Both the position numbers and the translations under genes were made by a program. 64,000 nucleotides of DNA, taken from NCBI GenBank assembly GCA_009760855.2, contig WPIO01000043.1:680001-744000 (forward strand), in the 5' to 3' direction. Below, one piece after another: positions 1 to 10,367 of the stretch; the stretch's first letter is position 1, and the number at the start of each line of letters is the position of its first letter. Below the pieces are notes generated by a model. The model worked only from the letters and a program-made list of their open reading frames with translations. It did not search any database and was not told the DNA's origin. This DNA is from Cristatella mucedo (Eukaryota > Bryozoa > Phylactolaemata > Cristatellidae).

Positions 1-41
1 ACTTTGTGGAGTTACTGACGGAGATACATTACATTACATTG
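1..41 (+). repeat. LINE-B 3' tail, cut by window edge
   Basis: Last bases of a LINE-B element on the + strand, ending in a short CATTA microsatellite. The same end is seen at 44800-44860 and, inverted, at 35092-35220. Only the tail is inside the window. Confidence 0.6.
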
Positions 42-131
42 CCTAAGCGTGATACCTGTTTGCTTTTTGTTTACGTGTCTGAGCATCATGCTGTGCATGC
101 CACAAGCTCTTAGCCATTGATTGATTCTCTT

Positions 132-190
132 CGAGTTATAAAGCGCCTGAATATAGAGATTTAGTTCTCTTAGAGCTCTATTCAATCGAC
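132..190 (+). repeat. SINE S2 3'-end fragment
   Basis: Contains the S2 tail (AAGCGCCTGAATA followed by AGAGATTTAGTTCTCT). The closing arm of the hairpin has decayed to AGAGCTC. The tRNA-like head is missing. Confidence 0.5.
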
Positions 191-803
191 CTGTAGCTAC
201 TAGTATTGTTGTTATTATTTTTATAGCAATAGTAATAGCAAACCGAACTAGATGTCTTTCTTGGCATTTTACACTTGTAAAGGGATCATGTCAATGGGTT
301 ATTTGTAACTTGCACAGTGTTTTTTGGTTGCCCTATTCCATTCATTCTCTTTCTCCGGCTCACTTATTTGAAGCTATTGCCACTTAGACTTCCTATCGCA
401 CCGTATACTCCTCTGAATCTGGCTGTATACCTATGCCTCAATATCAACCTCCAATTCATTGGAGACTCTACCTCTAGATCATAGGCTCCTAAAGCCTGGA
501 CATATCTAGCGCCTGGGAGATTCTCCGATTTGATGACATTTAAAATAGTAGCTGAAAGCCGTGTTCCTGCTTTGGATTTGATCCACCGTAGTGCATTGTC
601 TTTTACCTACTTGTGGATGCTGAAGCTGGCACATAGTTGTAAGTAAATCAGTTTCTATGCTCCCCTTCAGAGCTTTCATTCCTTTAATTCCTTAGCATTC
701 CATGTAATGCTTTTGGGTGCTAAACACGTAATCTTACTGTGAGACTAATAATCCTATTATACAGAGGGAAGTGATGAGATAGACAGACCAGCTTACATTT
801 GTT
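191..803. other. Unassigned stretch
   Basis: AT-rich sequence with no exon-like open frame, no RNA gene and no repeat I could match elsewhere in the window. It lies 5' of the first visible metaxin exon and may be metaxin intron. Confidence 0.3.
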
Positions 804-2218
804 ATAATAATAATAATACACTTGATAAAGTGCCCTCAGAGTACCCAACCTCCTTCTAGGCACTTTAAGTTTGTTGCAAAGGGAAACACGATTGAATGGT
901 GAGTAATATCATGCTTGATAAACAACATGAATAGCATGGTTAGAGGTGACATGCACAGGGTCAGCATGCAAGTACGGTTAGTGGCAGCATGCACAGTGTC
1001 AGCAGGCATAAGCACATAAAGGACGAATCATAGGGACCCACTAAATCCTGATATAAATGTGTGCGTTTTTATTTTTTTTTTAATGTGGTCAAGTCAGGGG
1101 ATGTTGTGACACAAGTTGGGAGTGAGTTCCAGGCTTTGGGACCATTCAAGCTAAATGCACGGTCTCCAAAGGAATTGAGGTTTCAGGACATATAGGTGCA
1201 CAGTTAGTTTCCGAAAAACGGGTGGTACTATGCTTGGCCTGGTGGGGCTGTAGATCTGATAGGTAGGCTGGAGCCAAAGAATAAAGGAACCTAAAAGGGG
1301 GCAACAAAACTTTGAAGTCCTTGCATTGCTTGACTGGTAGCCAGTGCAGGTCGGTGAGAAGTGGTGTGACGTGGCAACTACGACGCTCACGACAGGCAAG
1401 CCTAGCTGCAGAGCTTTGCACCGGCCGTAAGTGCCTGAGTGCATATTCCCGTAGGTCAGCAAGCAGTGAGTTACAAAAGTCAAGACGGGGTGTCACAAAT
1501 GCATGAACCAACTTGGATGTGGTATCTTTATCTAAACAAGCCCGAATTTTAGCATTGTTGTGTAGCTGAAAGTAGGCAGATTTGATTGTGGGGCTAATGT
1601 AGTCGTATAACGAAAGGTCACTTTGGAACATGACACCTAGATTTCGTGCAGATTTAACAGGAGATATGCTCGCAGAGCCGTTTTTGAGCATTAGCCTTTC
1701 CAATTTCTGAATCACACTTGGTTTGCCCATAACTATTAAGTTAGTTTTATCATCATTTAATTTAAGAAAATTTGCTGCCATCCATAAGTGGATGTCATCA
1801 ATACATGCAGCAAGGGAGTTGAGAGTTCGACATGCTCGAAGGCTGGGAGGAATCAAAGTCAAGGTACAACTGAGTGTCACCCGCATAGAAGTGAAAGCCT
1901 AGATTGTGCTTGGCAATCACATAGGCAAGAGGGAGAGTGTAAACCGTGAAAAGAACCCGGACCAAGCACGGTGCCCTGAGGTACCCCATATTTCAGAGGT
2001 ACCTCGGGTGATCTTTGTCCATTCACATCAATACTTTGGAATATCTGCTGAGATAGGACCTGTACCATTGCAGAGCAGTGCCAGTGACGCCCAGGCGAGA
2101 TGAGAGGCTTATAAGAAGGACTTAGTGGTCGATAGTATCAAAAGCTGCCGAATGATCGAGCAAAACAAGCAGAGATCCTCTAACCATGTGTGCACTCCTA
2201 AGTAGGTCGTTGTACACC
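804..2218 (-). mobile_element. LINE-A (CR1/L2-like) remnant with reverse-transcriptase motifs
   Basis: A 5'-truncated non-LTR retrotransposon read on the minus strand. Its 3' tail of ATT repeats is at 804-820 and the 3' hairpin at 827-866. Reading 5' to 3' on the minus strand, the RT domain shows an FDTIDH block near 2120, YGVPQGTVLGP near 1985 and FYAGDTQLY near 1885; then comes the C-terminal region ending in the typical HLRPVQSSAARL and LHWLPVK segments. The catalytic YADD box reads YAGD, and stop codons and frameshifts split the frame into pieces (1146-1886, 1798-1989, 1877-2068), so it is dead. Confidence 0.85.
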
Positions 2219-3223
2219 CGAAGCAATCCTGACTGTGGAGTGATTTATTAGTGCTAGAGTATGTCTAGTTTTTGAGCTGTCACATCTAAATGCTGGACTC
2301 CTACTGCCTTCCGTTGTTTCAGTTCTGCTGTCATATGCACTCTGCTGCTGCTTGTGGCACTTGCTGAGCCTTGCAGAGCTTGCGAACACCGAACACCTGC
2401 CAGTGCTTGCATGGCATGTAAAATAATACCCGGGCTTTGCCGGTGCCACGTCAGGTCCCTGTAGGCCGTCAGGTCCCTAAGAAAGTTGAGAAGAGAGCAG
2501 TCATTTGCTGGAGTGACTGTGGAGTATGATAAGGAAACTGAGACAATGGCTTCCTGTGTCAGAGATTGAGTATTCGGAATGTATGAGATAATTTGGTGCG
2601 AACTGGTTTGGATATATGGTTCTTCTGCTTCTACTTTCGTGTAATCTAGTTTGTAGATATTGCTTTCTTGAACATTTTTTGGGTGCTTTGCTGTCTCCAC
2701 TAGCAAATAGCGAGAGTTGGTTAAAGCTTTGCAGCAGAATCTATCTGTAATTATTGCCGTTTCCCTTCAACCAATCTGCAGCTCCTGCATGTGGCTGAAG
2801 TCTGAATCTTCAGGCAGGGCTGCCCACTCGCCAGTTACGTTGATGAAGCATCGAAATGAAAGTGCAGAGTGCGTCTTCCTGCCTTGTTCCCTGGCTTTGT
2901 CGCTACTCGTCTCACGGCGAGAGATCTTAACCCTTGTGGCTTTCACTCTTTTGCTGGCCGAGAGCAATAAGGAATCGCCTACTGCAGGACTCGAACACAC
3001 AATCGGGGTTCTCAAGTGCTAGCATTGTATGCTTAAACCAAGACCCAGAGAACTCCAGACTCGGGTATTTTCAGTCGATTTCACCCTGTTGATGCTACAC
3101 GGCAATGCATGCACGATTTGTTCATTTTTGTGTTTTTCTTCTAGTTACGCTACTGCACTTGCTGGCATTATTCGTCGATAGTATTGCTACCACCGCTGGT
3201 AGCCGTTGTTTTTTCTTGTACAG
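2219..3223. other. Unassigned sequence, probably metaxin intron
   Basis: Sits just upstream of a metaxin exon that starts in mid-gene, so it is most likely intron. It carries a minus-strand open frame of 150 codons (2254-2706) without recognisable domains, and a SINE S1-like scrap with a B-box-like motif around 2965-3000 (minus). I found no residue pattern fitting the preceding metaxin exon. Confidence 0.35.
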
Positions 3224-3409
3224 CTGCACACACTTTGGCTGACGGAGAAAAACTACGATGAGGTAACGAGGCCTGTCTATGCCATGACGTTCAAGCACAT
3301 ACCCATGCGGTTTGTGCTGCCGGCGCTGAAATATCGCTCGGTGAGGGCACGAGTGCTCCAGTGGACCGAGGACATTGGCTGCTGTACGGATGAGGAGGCA
3401 GAGGAGGCT
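3224..3409 (+). CDS. mtx1: Metaxin, internal exon (first in window)
   Basis: Internal exon of a metaxin gene, 62 codons, phase 0 at both ends. The acceptor is a T-rich tract ending in TACAG; the donor is GCT|GTAAGG. Translation starts LHTLWLTEKNYDEVTR, which matches the animal metaxin-1 segment beginning with a Trp-X-X-X-Lys-Asn-Tyr motif, and ends in an acidic DEEAEEA stretch like that before the C-terminal GST-like helices. Metaxin is a mitochondrial outer-membrane protein of the SAM/TOB complex that helps insert beta-barrel proteins. Exons for the N-terminal thioredoxin-like half are missing and should lie upstream of the window. Metaxin-3 is the main alternative name. The frame stays open to 3445 past the donor, but that extension has no family similarity. 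Confidence 0.85.
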
Positions 3410-4074
3410 GTAAGGGCACTACGCTGTGCTTGTGACATCGCTTGAAGCAGCCAACTGGTGCTTGTAGCTACTTTCGTCTGTCAGACAGTTTCTTGCTGGC
3501 TGCCAGGCACTGCTAGTCATTTTTATGTATTTATTTTTTTTAATACTGACTGACCATCTGCCGAGAGACTGAATACCATAAAGGAATTAGCCTCGAGCAA
3601 AAAACTACGAAAAATGTGTAGATTTACATGAAAAATCGTGCAGATTTCTAATCATCAGCTTTTTTCTATGTCAGATGCTGTAGATCGGTTTAGCCAAACA
3701 CCACCAGCCTCAACATTAGTGATTGGTTGTGGGTCAAGGCCGGAGCCATTCAGACCGCTGCGGCAGAGGAACAGCAGCTGTCCCGTGAGTCAAGATAAGA
3801 CAGTTAGTCCTGAAAACCTGAAAGGAATTTTGTTGCCTGACATGCTCCTTTTTTTGTTGTGACTTGAGCAAAGCAGAACAGGTGCAAGGCCCCAGGATAT
3901 TCCTGCATACCATTTAGAATGACTTCTCCATCTGTTATTCCTCAAAGCCATTAACACGTAGTTGGGGTTTTGGCTGTCGGGATGATAGTTTTCTGTACCT
4001 TACTCAAAGCTTAAACGGCTTTTGCAGTGCACATACGGTAGCCAATTGACTCCATCCCTTTTCAACAGAGAAGG

Positions 4075-4340
4075 CTAGAAGCATACACTCATTCACAAAA
4101 ATCCTTGCAGTATGGCTGCCGCGCTGATGCTATAAATTCGCTCGAGTAAAAAGAGGGTGTTTCTACTGTGCTAGGCATACTAAAGTTGTGCCAACCATAT
4201 GAAAATATTGATTGGCACCCCAAACAAGCACGCATGCTGATATGCATTCGTTTAGTATGATATCCGACCACGATACTTCTTATTACCTCCATTGTCTGGC
4301 CAGGCATAAAGGCCACAAGCTTCTTTACTGTCTCTTCTGC
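4075..4340 (-). repeat. Repeat E, 3' part, inverted copy
   Basis: Read on the minus strand it matches the 3' part of repeat E at 5285-5530 and 45805-46050. Shared blocks include an AAGCTTGTGGCCTTTATGCC-like start and a CAGCCATACTGC-like end. The open frame across it (4089-4316) is not conserved between copies, so it is probably not coding. It lies head to head with the + copy that starts near 4381. Confidence 0.5.
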
Positions 4341-4380
4341 TTTAACACATTCTGCTGAGCCTCAGTTAGGCTAAAAAGGT

Positions 4381-5583
4381 CGGCTACCTGTGTAGGCCGA
4401 GCTGTTCCAGCTGCAAGCTTGCAGCTGTGCTAGCGCACACCCACTGAGAGGGTAATCTATTTCCATCTGTAACTCCACAAACCATGTAAACCACATGAGA
4501 GTTTAGTGTTTCGCACCCACAGCCTAAGCAGCTTTCGGTATGCATTCGGTAGCCAACAGACTTTATCTCACGCAACAAAGAGGCGCAGAGTCAGGAGAGT
4601 AGTTGAGGTAGTGAGTAGCATGGAAGTAGCAGCTCAGGACGGCTGGAAAGGATGTGCTATAGTCGGCAGCAGGAGAGTTGATGTCATTTCGTAAGAATTG
4701 TGGAAGCGAGTTCCACAGTCTAGGACCTGCAGAGCGAAAGCTTCTTTCGCCAATAATCTTTAAGCGGAGAAATTGAACAGGATGTTAATTTGCTGCTAGG
4801 CCTTGATGTCAGCTGTTAATGGTCAACTCAAGTCGCTTGCTGACTGCTGCCCTTTTTTCTAGACCAGTGGTTTTACTGATATTGTCGTTATTTGTATTGT
4901 GTATGTATGTATGGTTGTATGGTCCCAAACTGCAACCAACGCTGAAGCAGCCGGTGGTCCCCCTGGCAGCTAATGCTGCCAGGCAGTGCCACGGCCTGGG
5001 CTGGGCCCAGCTCCAAACAAGGATTTTTGTCAAAAAGTTATCGTTGGTCAAGAAAGTTGGATTTCAAAGCTCATTTACTCTGCTTAGGATCGTTAAAATT
5101 GGCATCAAGATAATGACCCTAAGCTCACTGCCAGGTCAGCAAAGTGCTTTTTGATGAACCCTAATTTGGTGGTGGTGCAGTGGCTAGCCACTCACCTTAT
5201 TTGAACCCAAGAACAACTATGGTTCGACAGGCGGCTGAAGCAGGTTGTTCGGTCTACACCAGTAGCCGACCTGTTTAGCATAACTCACACTCACTAGATT
5301 GTGCTGCAGCAAAAGAGACAATGCAGAAGCTCGTGGCCTTTATGCTTGGCCAGACAAAGGAGGTCATAAAGGATCGTCGTCAGCCGACGTCATACCAATC
5401 GCATACATATCAGCAGCAAGTGTTTGTTTGGGGCTGTGGATCAATATTTTTGCATGCTTTGCATGGCTTTAGTATATATGACAACGTAGAAAACCGTCTT
5501 ATTACCCGAAAGAAAGTAGCAGCGACCACACTACGAGAACTTGTTTGCAGCTCTGTAGTTAAGTGGGAAGGGCTGTCGATGAA
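4381..5583 (+). repeat. Repeat E, long copy interrupted by LINE-B
   Basis: Matches 45050-46065 over most of its length. Shared blocks are AGCTGCAAGCTTGCAGCTGT near 4410, GATGTCAGCTGTTAATGG near 4806, a GCTAATGCTGCCAGGCAGTG block near 4970, and the part near 5320 that is also found inverted at 4075-4340. An insertion at 4454-4778 has no counterpart in the 45-kb copy. I could not assign E to a known superfamily. Confidence 0.55.
4454..4778 (-). mobile_element. LINE-B insertion nested in repeat E
   Basis: A 5'-truncated LINE-B 3' end on the minus strand, with frame pieces like RLWNSLPQFLRN found in other B copies. It splits repeat E; the undisturbed E sequence is at 45105-45125, so this is a true later insertion. 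Confidence 0.75.
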
Positions 5584-5589
5584 ATGAGT

Positions 5590-5755
5590 AGTACAGGAGT
5601 AGCTGCATAGGACGGATTGGAATGATTTTTTTTACAGTCGGCAGCATAAGAGACAATTTTGGTGCTTAAGAATTGTGGAAGTGAATTCCACAGTCAAGAA
5701 CCTGCAGAGTAAAAGCATCTGTCGCTAACAGTTTTTAAGCCGTAACAGTTTACAA
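5590..5755 (-). mobile_element. LINE-B fragment, decayed
   Basis: Shares GAATTGTGGAAGTGAATTCC and the flanking CAGTC/CCTGCAGAG region with other B copies, but with many substitutions and a T-rich insertion. Confidence 0.55.
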
Positions 5756-5900
5756 GTTTTCTTCCACGGCATATAGGCACTATCTAGTCTTCCTTTTGAC
5801 GGTTCCCCTCATAGGCTGGTGTGTGTGCATTATTGTTTGTGCATATTTGTTGTTTGTGATCACGGATGTGCATACAGGCCTATGCGCACATGTGGGTTCA

Positions 5901-6728
5901 AGATATCGAAGGAATACCGAAAGGACTCTTCGAACAAACGAATAATTCTTCAGGGTATCTTCGAAAAGACAAATATGTTCGATATGGGATCTACAGTTTT
6001 GATGATTTCCACATAAAAAGAAAACATCTAAAAATGGTTAGTCTAACCAGGTTTATGCCGGAAGTAAACCGAAAGCTACATATCTGCATAGCTACAAATT
6101 TACCGATCTCCGTGTCATATGCAAATTGTGATCCAACTTCTCTTTTGGACCTTGGTACTGTGAGGTGCATGTTTGCAGCTTGTTAAGGTGCGTGCTTGCA
6201 ACTTGTAGACAGTTTCATTTATAGCATAGCTTTATGCCTCGCAAATTCGATAACTCGGCCAACACTTGACGGATCAACGAGAAATTTTCAAGTGTAAGTT
6301 CAGCTCTGCTTGCACACCACAGAACGAGATCATTTCTGATTTTTGTTACATTTGAAAAAGGTAGGTTGATCTATCGACTATTGGCCGAGTTATGGGATTT
6401 TCAAGTCGAAAAGCTATGCTGTAAATGAAGCTGTTTAAAAGTCACAAGAATGTAACTAAACAAGTTGCCAGCATGTACCTCTACCAAGGTTTAACTAGCT
6501 GGGACGAAAGTCGTATGGGATATAGAGATCGGTAGACTTTTTATTTGTAGATACGTTGCTTCAAATGTGCATCAGGCTTAGATGAAGTTTGTCTAAATTA
6601 GTTTTTCAATGCTTTTCTTTTTATAGAAATAATCAAAACTCCAGATCCCATTTCTAGCATGTTTGTCTTTTTAAAAGTTACCCTGAACAATTATTCATTT
6701 CTTAGAAGTCTTCGATATTTTTTCGACA
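5901..6728. repeat. Foldback element F, complete palindromic copy
   Basis: The two halves are near reverse complements over almost the whole 830 bp. The left arm block from about 5930 (GAATAATTCTTCAGGGTATC, then AAAAGACAAATATG and GGGATCTACAGTTTTGATGA) is mirrored at 6625-6715. An inner pair (CATTTATAGCATAGCTTT near 6213 against AAAGCTATGCTGTAAATG near 6410) and AACTCGGCC/GGCCGAGTT continue the symmetry. The central unpaired part is only about 80 bases around 6290-6370. No transposase is encoded, so it is a non-autonomous foldback or palindromic DNA element. Half copies occur at 36838-37050, 38815-39010 and 61545-61705, and a truncated copy at 42965-43735. Confidence 0.75.
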
Positions 6729-7232
6729 TTTACCCTTAAGTCACTTTCACGAGCTATCTGTTCCCCCCAGCAAAAGAAACTCATGGGTGCCTGCATCAGT
6801 GTAGACTTACATTTACAAGTGCAATTAATGTCTTCTGACATTAGCAGTTCTCAGCCATTTATTCCCCTTGTCAAATGTGGTTAGTGCTTTACATAGAATG
6901 AATTTATTATGACACGACAGCATTTATCGAGGCGTTGGCTGAGTGGCAATGTTTGACAGCCATCCACGAGCTTTATGCCAGCATGAATGGCCTTGTCGTG
7001 CCCCCTCTGTGTGTTTCACCTCACAGATGGGGGCACGAAGAGCTTTTGGGTTGTGGCTGAGCTAATGTGATACCTAAGGACAGAGTGAAGGCCGCTGGGA
7101 AGGAGCCTGTGGATGCTCTCAAGTGCAAGTGCTGCAGAATAAAGATGTCAGCCTGTCCGTGCTACGTGGGTTGAGAGGCTTCACCGGCTGTCGTATGTTC
7201 TGGCCCGGCCCCTGGCTCGCTCTGCTTTCCAG
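6729..7232. other. Unassigned intron sequence
   Basis: End of the first visible metaxin intron. No match to other repeats of this window; a run of acceptor-like pyrimidines ends at 7232. Confidence 0.35.
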
Positions 7233-7309
7233 ATCTATCAAGATGCGAAAGAGTGCCTGGCCGTCCTGTCGGCTAAGCTGGACTCGCAGGACTTTCTCTT
7301 TGGCAGCAG
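7233..7309 (+). CDS. mtx1: Metaxin exon, GST-like helix
   Basis: A 77-nt exon, phase 0 in and phase 2 out. It starts after CTTTCCAG and ends at AGCAG|GTCAGT. The translation IYQDAKECLAVLSAKL continues into a DSQDFLFG turn, which corresponds to the metaxin segment with the conserved EC-L-LS--L and FFFG elements preceding the SLDAFVF-type helix. The donor region is tandemly duplicated (see 7307-7462). Confidence 0.9.
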
Positions 7310-7462
7310 GTCAGTGACAGAGACTGCATCGCCTCATGTCTGACTTTCCTCGATTGCTGCTGTTTGCTGTTTAGTGGTAGCGACGGCATCAGGCCAGTGA
7401 CAGAGCCGGCATCGCCTCATGTCTGACTTTCCTCGAATGCTGCTGTTTGATGGTAGCGACGG
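7307..7462 (+). repeat. Tandem duplication spanning a splice donor
   Basis: Two imperfect units, about 7307-7389 and 7390-7462, sharing GCATCGCCTCATGTCTGACT and GGTAGCGACGGC. The first unit carries the metaxin exon donor CAG|GTCAGT; the second carries CAG|GCCAGT at the equivalent place, 83 bases downstream. Confidence 0.85.
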
Positions 7463-9007
7463 CTGACTAGTTGTAAAATATCACCTCGGCTGAGCTGAGC
7501 CGGCCTGATTTATGTAGCGCTAGTGGATGGGCGACGCACCCTGCTGGTCAGGAAGGCAAACTCCTCTTGTCGGTGGCAGTGGTGGAGCACGTGACTTTGA
7601 TGCAATCAGGCCTGCTCGAGGAGCACCACGGGACCGTCCCTCTAGTGCTAGCCACTCCGTGGTCAGCCTGCATAGTAGCTCGGGTCCTGGTCCTGCCGAC
7701 TGTGATAGCGTTGGCCCGGAGCAGGTGGGACAAGCATCTCCTCTGTGTATCGCCCTCTGACAGCAGCCTGGTAGTCCGGTAGAGGGGTGGATAGAGGCTG
7801 GTGCACCGCCAGGCTACCCAGTGCGGGTATTGGATGGTGTTGGGACTCCTTTGTCGGATCTTCTTCCCCCGGAAGCAAAACTTTCTGCTCTCTTCACTTC
7901 TATGGCAGGTAGCCTTTGGTCGCTCTGTTTTTGAAATGAAATACACTTTGCTTGAAACCTTGCTTGAGGCTTCATGTGCATTTAAGCCATTCAGGGATTG
8001 CCCTAGGGCGGTGCATCACAAACATCTTGTGTGTGAGTTATGCCCACTGATCCGAACCTTCGCGAATCGTGCAGCGACAAAGCACTTCATTTGACGGCCA
8101 TAGCCGAGCTGCACGACCAATGTGCAAATAAATCGTGCACATGCATTCAGGCGGCACACGCGATTGACCCCAGCCTGGCAAGTAGCCAGTTAGAGCAGAA
8201 GCTCTTCAGCCCTGTGGTGTGAAGAGAAGAGCTTGTCAGCAGCCTGGAAAACCAGGGGTCGTGGGACCAGTCCGTACTGTAAGCAAAAAAATTAAAATTT
8301 CCACTTTCAGACCTTCGGCCTTTAGTAGTTCTTCAGGGGAAAAAAGGGAAAACCTCCTACCGTTTGCCTGTCTCAGGGTTCGAAGATCTGTGCTTTGAAA
8401 GTTGTGTGATTCTTGGAGTTGCAAACGTGTGCTCAACTTTCGTACTCTTTTCACGGTTTAGAGCTTTGCTGCCATGCTCATATCTGACCCTAACTAAGAT
8501 GTCTGGAATTGATGTGTGTCTTCAGAGATCAATTGTTAATACGTCTTTTGAGCCTTTTGTTCTTTGTCAGTCTGCCCGTGTCAGTCATCTGCAGCGGACA
8601 AGACATCAACTGCACTGACCGGCAGGTTTTTTAACTTTGAGCTTTTTGAAGAAGCGCATGACAAAGCTGTGGTCCCATTTCTGCTCACAGCTGCATGAAG
8701 CTGCCCAGTGAGCATGTAAGAAGACACCCCATGACTTGACCTCTTGAAAGCATCCTAAATTGCAACTGTTCCATGCTGCATGTGCTTTATAACGTTGAGG
8801 AAAAAGTTCGTGCCTCATGTTTTTCATTAAATCATTATTAAAATCATTCAATTGTTGTTCCATTAAGTTATTATTAAAATCACGACACGAACATTTTCCC
8901 CAACCTTATATTTCATCTAAATCGTTCTTGATGTGTTTATGGGTGCTGCAATAGTGCATGCTATTAGTATCAATTGGTTTATAAGCTCTCTATCCTGTGT
9001 ATGACTC
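7463..9007. other. Metaxin intron sequence without recognised features
   Basis: Several overlapping open frames on both strands in a GC-richer stretch (7527-7946), but none shows domains, splice-consistent neighbours or repetition elsewhere. I treat them as chance frames. Confidence 0.4.
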
Positions 9008-9158
9008 CCCTCCATCGCTAAGCCAGGGGTAAGGTACTTGCACTACACGACTCAGGTCATTAGTTCTAGTCGTGTGGCTGGCAATCATGTTGCAAGCCGA
9101 GGGTTAGGTGATGGGTGAAAGCCGATAAGGCTCTTCTGCTGCTATTTAATTAGCATTG
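9008..9158 (+). repeat. SINE S1, decayed
   Basis: Retains the 3' body of S1: a GGTGAAAGCCGATAAGGCTC block and TCTTCTGCTGCTATTTAATT. The tRNA-like head with its A box is strongly diverged. Confidence 0.5.
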
Positions 9159-9206
9159 CAGATTTTGCATAAGATAGACGTTTACCCTTTCTAACTTTAT
9201 TGGAAG

Positions 9207-9584
9207 TACCGTATTTTCACCATTATAATTTGCACTTTTTTCCAATTTTTTTGAAAAAATAAATCTGCGACTTATACACTGCAAGTCAAATAATATCAAC
9301 ATTAAAAAAACACCTTGGCTACCTGAGGAGAGCGTCAAAACAGAAGTCATTGTGAAGTCGTTCAAGAAGATGATGCAATCTATGAGGAAAGTGACGATTC
9401 AGACATTGACAACGTTGCAGAAGACTTTGAAGATGTTAGTAGTGATACTGAGCAAACTTACATTAATGCCAAATGAGCTATATATTCAGTAATAATATTT
9501 CTCAATAAAACCTTTTAAAAAATGTTCATAGATTTAAGGTATGCCATATACTTGGGTGCGACTTATACTCGGAAAAATGCGATA
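9207..9584 (+). mobile_element. Pogo-like DNA transposon remnant
   Basis: A 378-bp internally deleted element bounded by terminal inverted repeats (TACCGTATTTTCACC at the left; TGCGACTTATACTCGG running into a decayed ATGCGATA at the right). It starts and ends at TA, the target site used by Tc1/mariner-type elements. The interior keeps a transposase C-terminus in pieces: VIVKSFKK followed in another frame by EDDAIYEESDDSDIDN, the acidic tail typical of pogo/Tigger transposases, whose usual link between these blocks is deleted. It is related to 30514-30849 and non-autonomous. Confidence 0.7.
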
Positions 9585-9667
9585 GTTCTCATCGGCACTG
9601 TATGGATGCTGTTGTGTTATTACTATTGTTATCAGTAATGTTGGCATCGTTCTGTGTTTCTTTGCAG

Positions 9668-9825
9668 CCCGACTACTGCTGATGCCTACATGTTTGGATT
9701 GCTGGCACCGGTGCTTCAGGTTCCGTTTCCCAAAAATCGCCTCCTGCCGGTCGTCAAGGCTCATCCGAACATTTGCAACTGCATCAGCACGATCCTGATG
9801 CGGCTTTATCCGGACACAGCCCAAG
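9668..9825 (+). CDS. mtx1: Metaxin exon, C-terminal GST-like domain
   Basis: A 158-nt exon that starts after TTTGCAG in phase 2 and ends CAAG|GTACAT in phase 1. The translation runs SPTTADAYMFGLLAPVLQVP, then an FPKNRLLPVVK helix and an HPNICNCISTIL segment. This is the hallmark metaxin C-terminal GST-like region (S-DA-VFGYLAPLL-VPLP followed by a P-NLC motif). Confidence 0.92.
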
Positions 9826-10367
9826 GTACATCCCCAGTGCCAACCTGTTGTCCTTGTGCACGGCCTCGGCAGCCACTAAGGTGATGGCAGCGTTTTAAAC
9901 TGGCCACTGCAATCTGAAAAAAGTAGTCGCGTGTCTCGCTTGCACGAGACAGCAAGCAGTCAAGAGACCTACCTTTACGTAAGGCATCGGTAGGCATCGG
10001 ATGAAGGGCAGCCGTAACCATCAGCGGCCATTGCTCATCCAGTGCTTCGCTAGAGCAGCAGGGGCTGGCTGCTGTCCGATCTCTCAGTGTTGATGAAACT
10101 CTTTGTGTCTAGCGCTCATTGTGCGCCCGAGGTCTGATCGCATCTGTCCTCTCTGCTGAAGTGCCACGCGGCTACTGATCTAGCTTTTGATCGTTTGCCA
10201 GTGAGCCTTACCGATCTGTTTGGTATCGTTATTCTTCTGCTGAGCCTTTAGCATTCGGCTGCAACCGGTTTCGGGCTGCCGGCCTTGAAGTGCCATATTC
10301 ATGCCGAACCTTGTTGACAAAGCGCACATACGCCCTCACCCAGATGGCCTATGGTTTACCCAAGACA

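Larger units (their letters stand above)
3410..7232 (+). other. Metaxin intron
   Basis: A 3.8-kb phase-0 intron, GTAAGG to TTTCCAG. It is filled with repeat E copies, a nested LINE-B and the complete foldback element F at 5901-6728. No independent gene was recognised. Confidence 0.75.

Noticed and set aside
2254-2706. 150-codon minus-strand open frame as a gene
   Set aside because: No domain, no signal, no splice-consistent neighbour and no repeat copy; a frame of this length is expected by chance in 64 kb.
3410-3445. Metaxin ending at the TGA at 3443-3445
   Set aside because: The frame is open past the donor, but family similarity stops at the GTAAGG and resumes in phase at 7233, so this is intron read-through.
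7527-7946. GC-rich overlapping frames after the metaxin exon
   Set aside because: They do not extend the metaxin reading frame with family-like residues, and the exon-exon join 7309 to 9668 is fully in phase without them.
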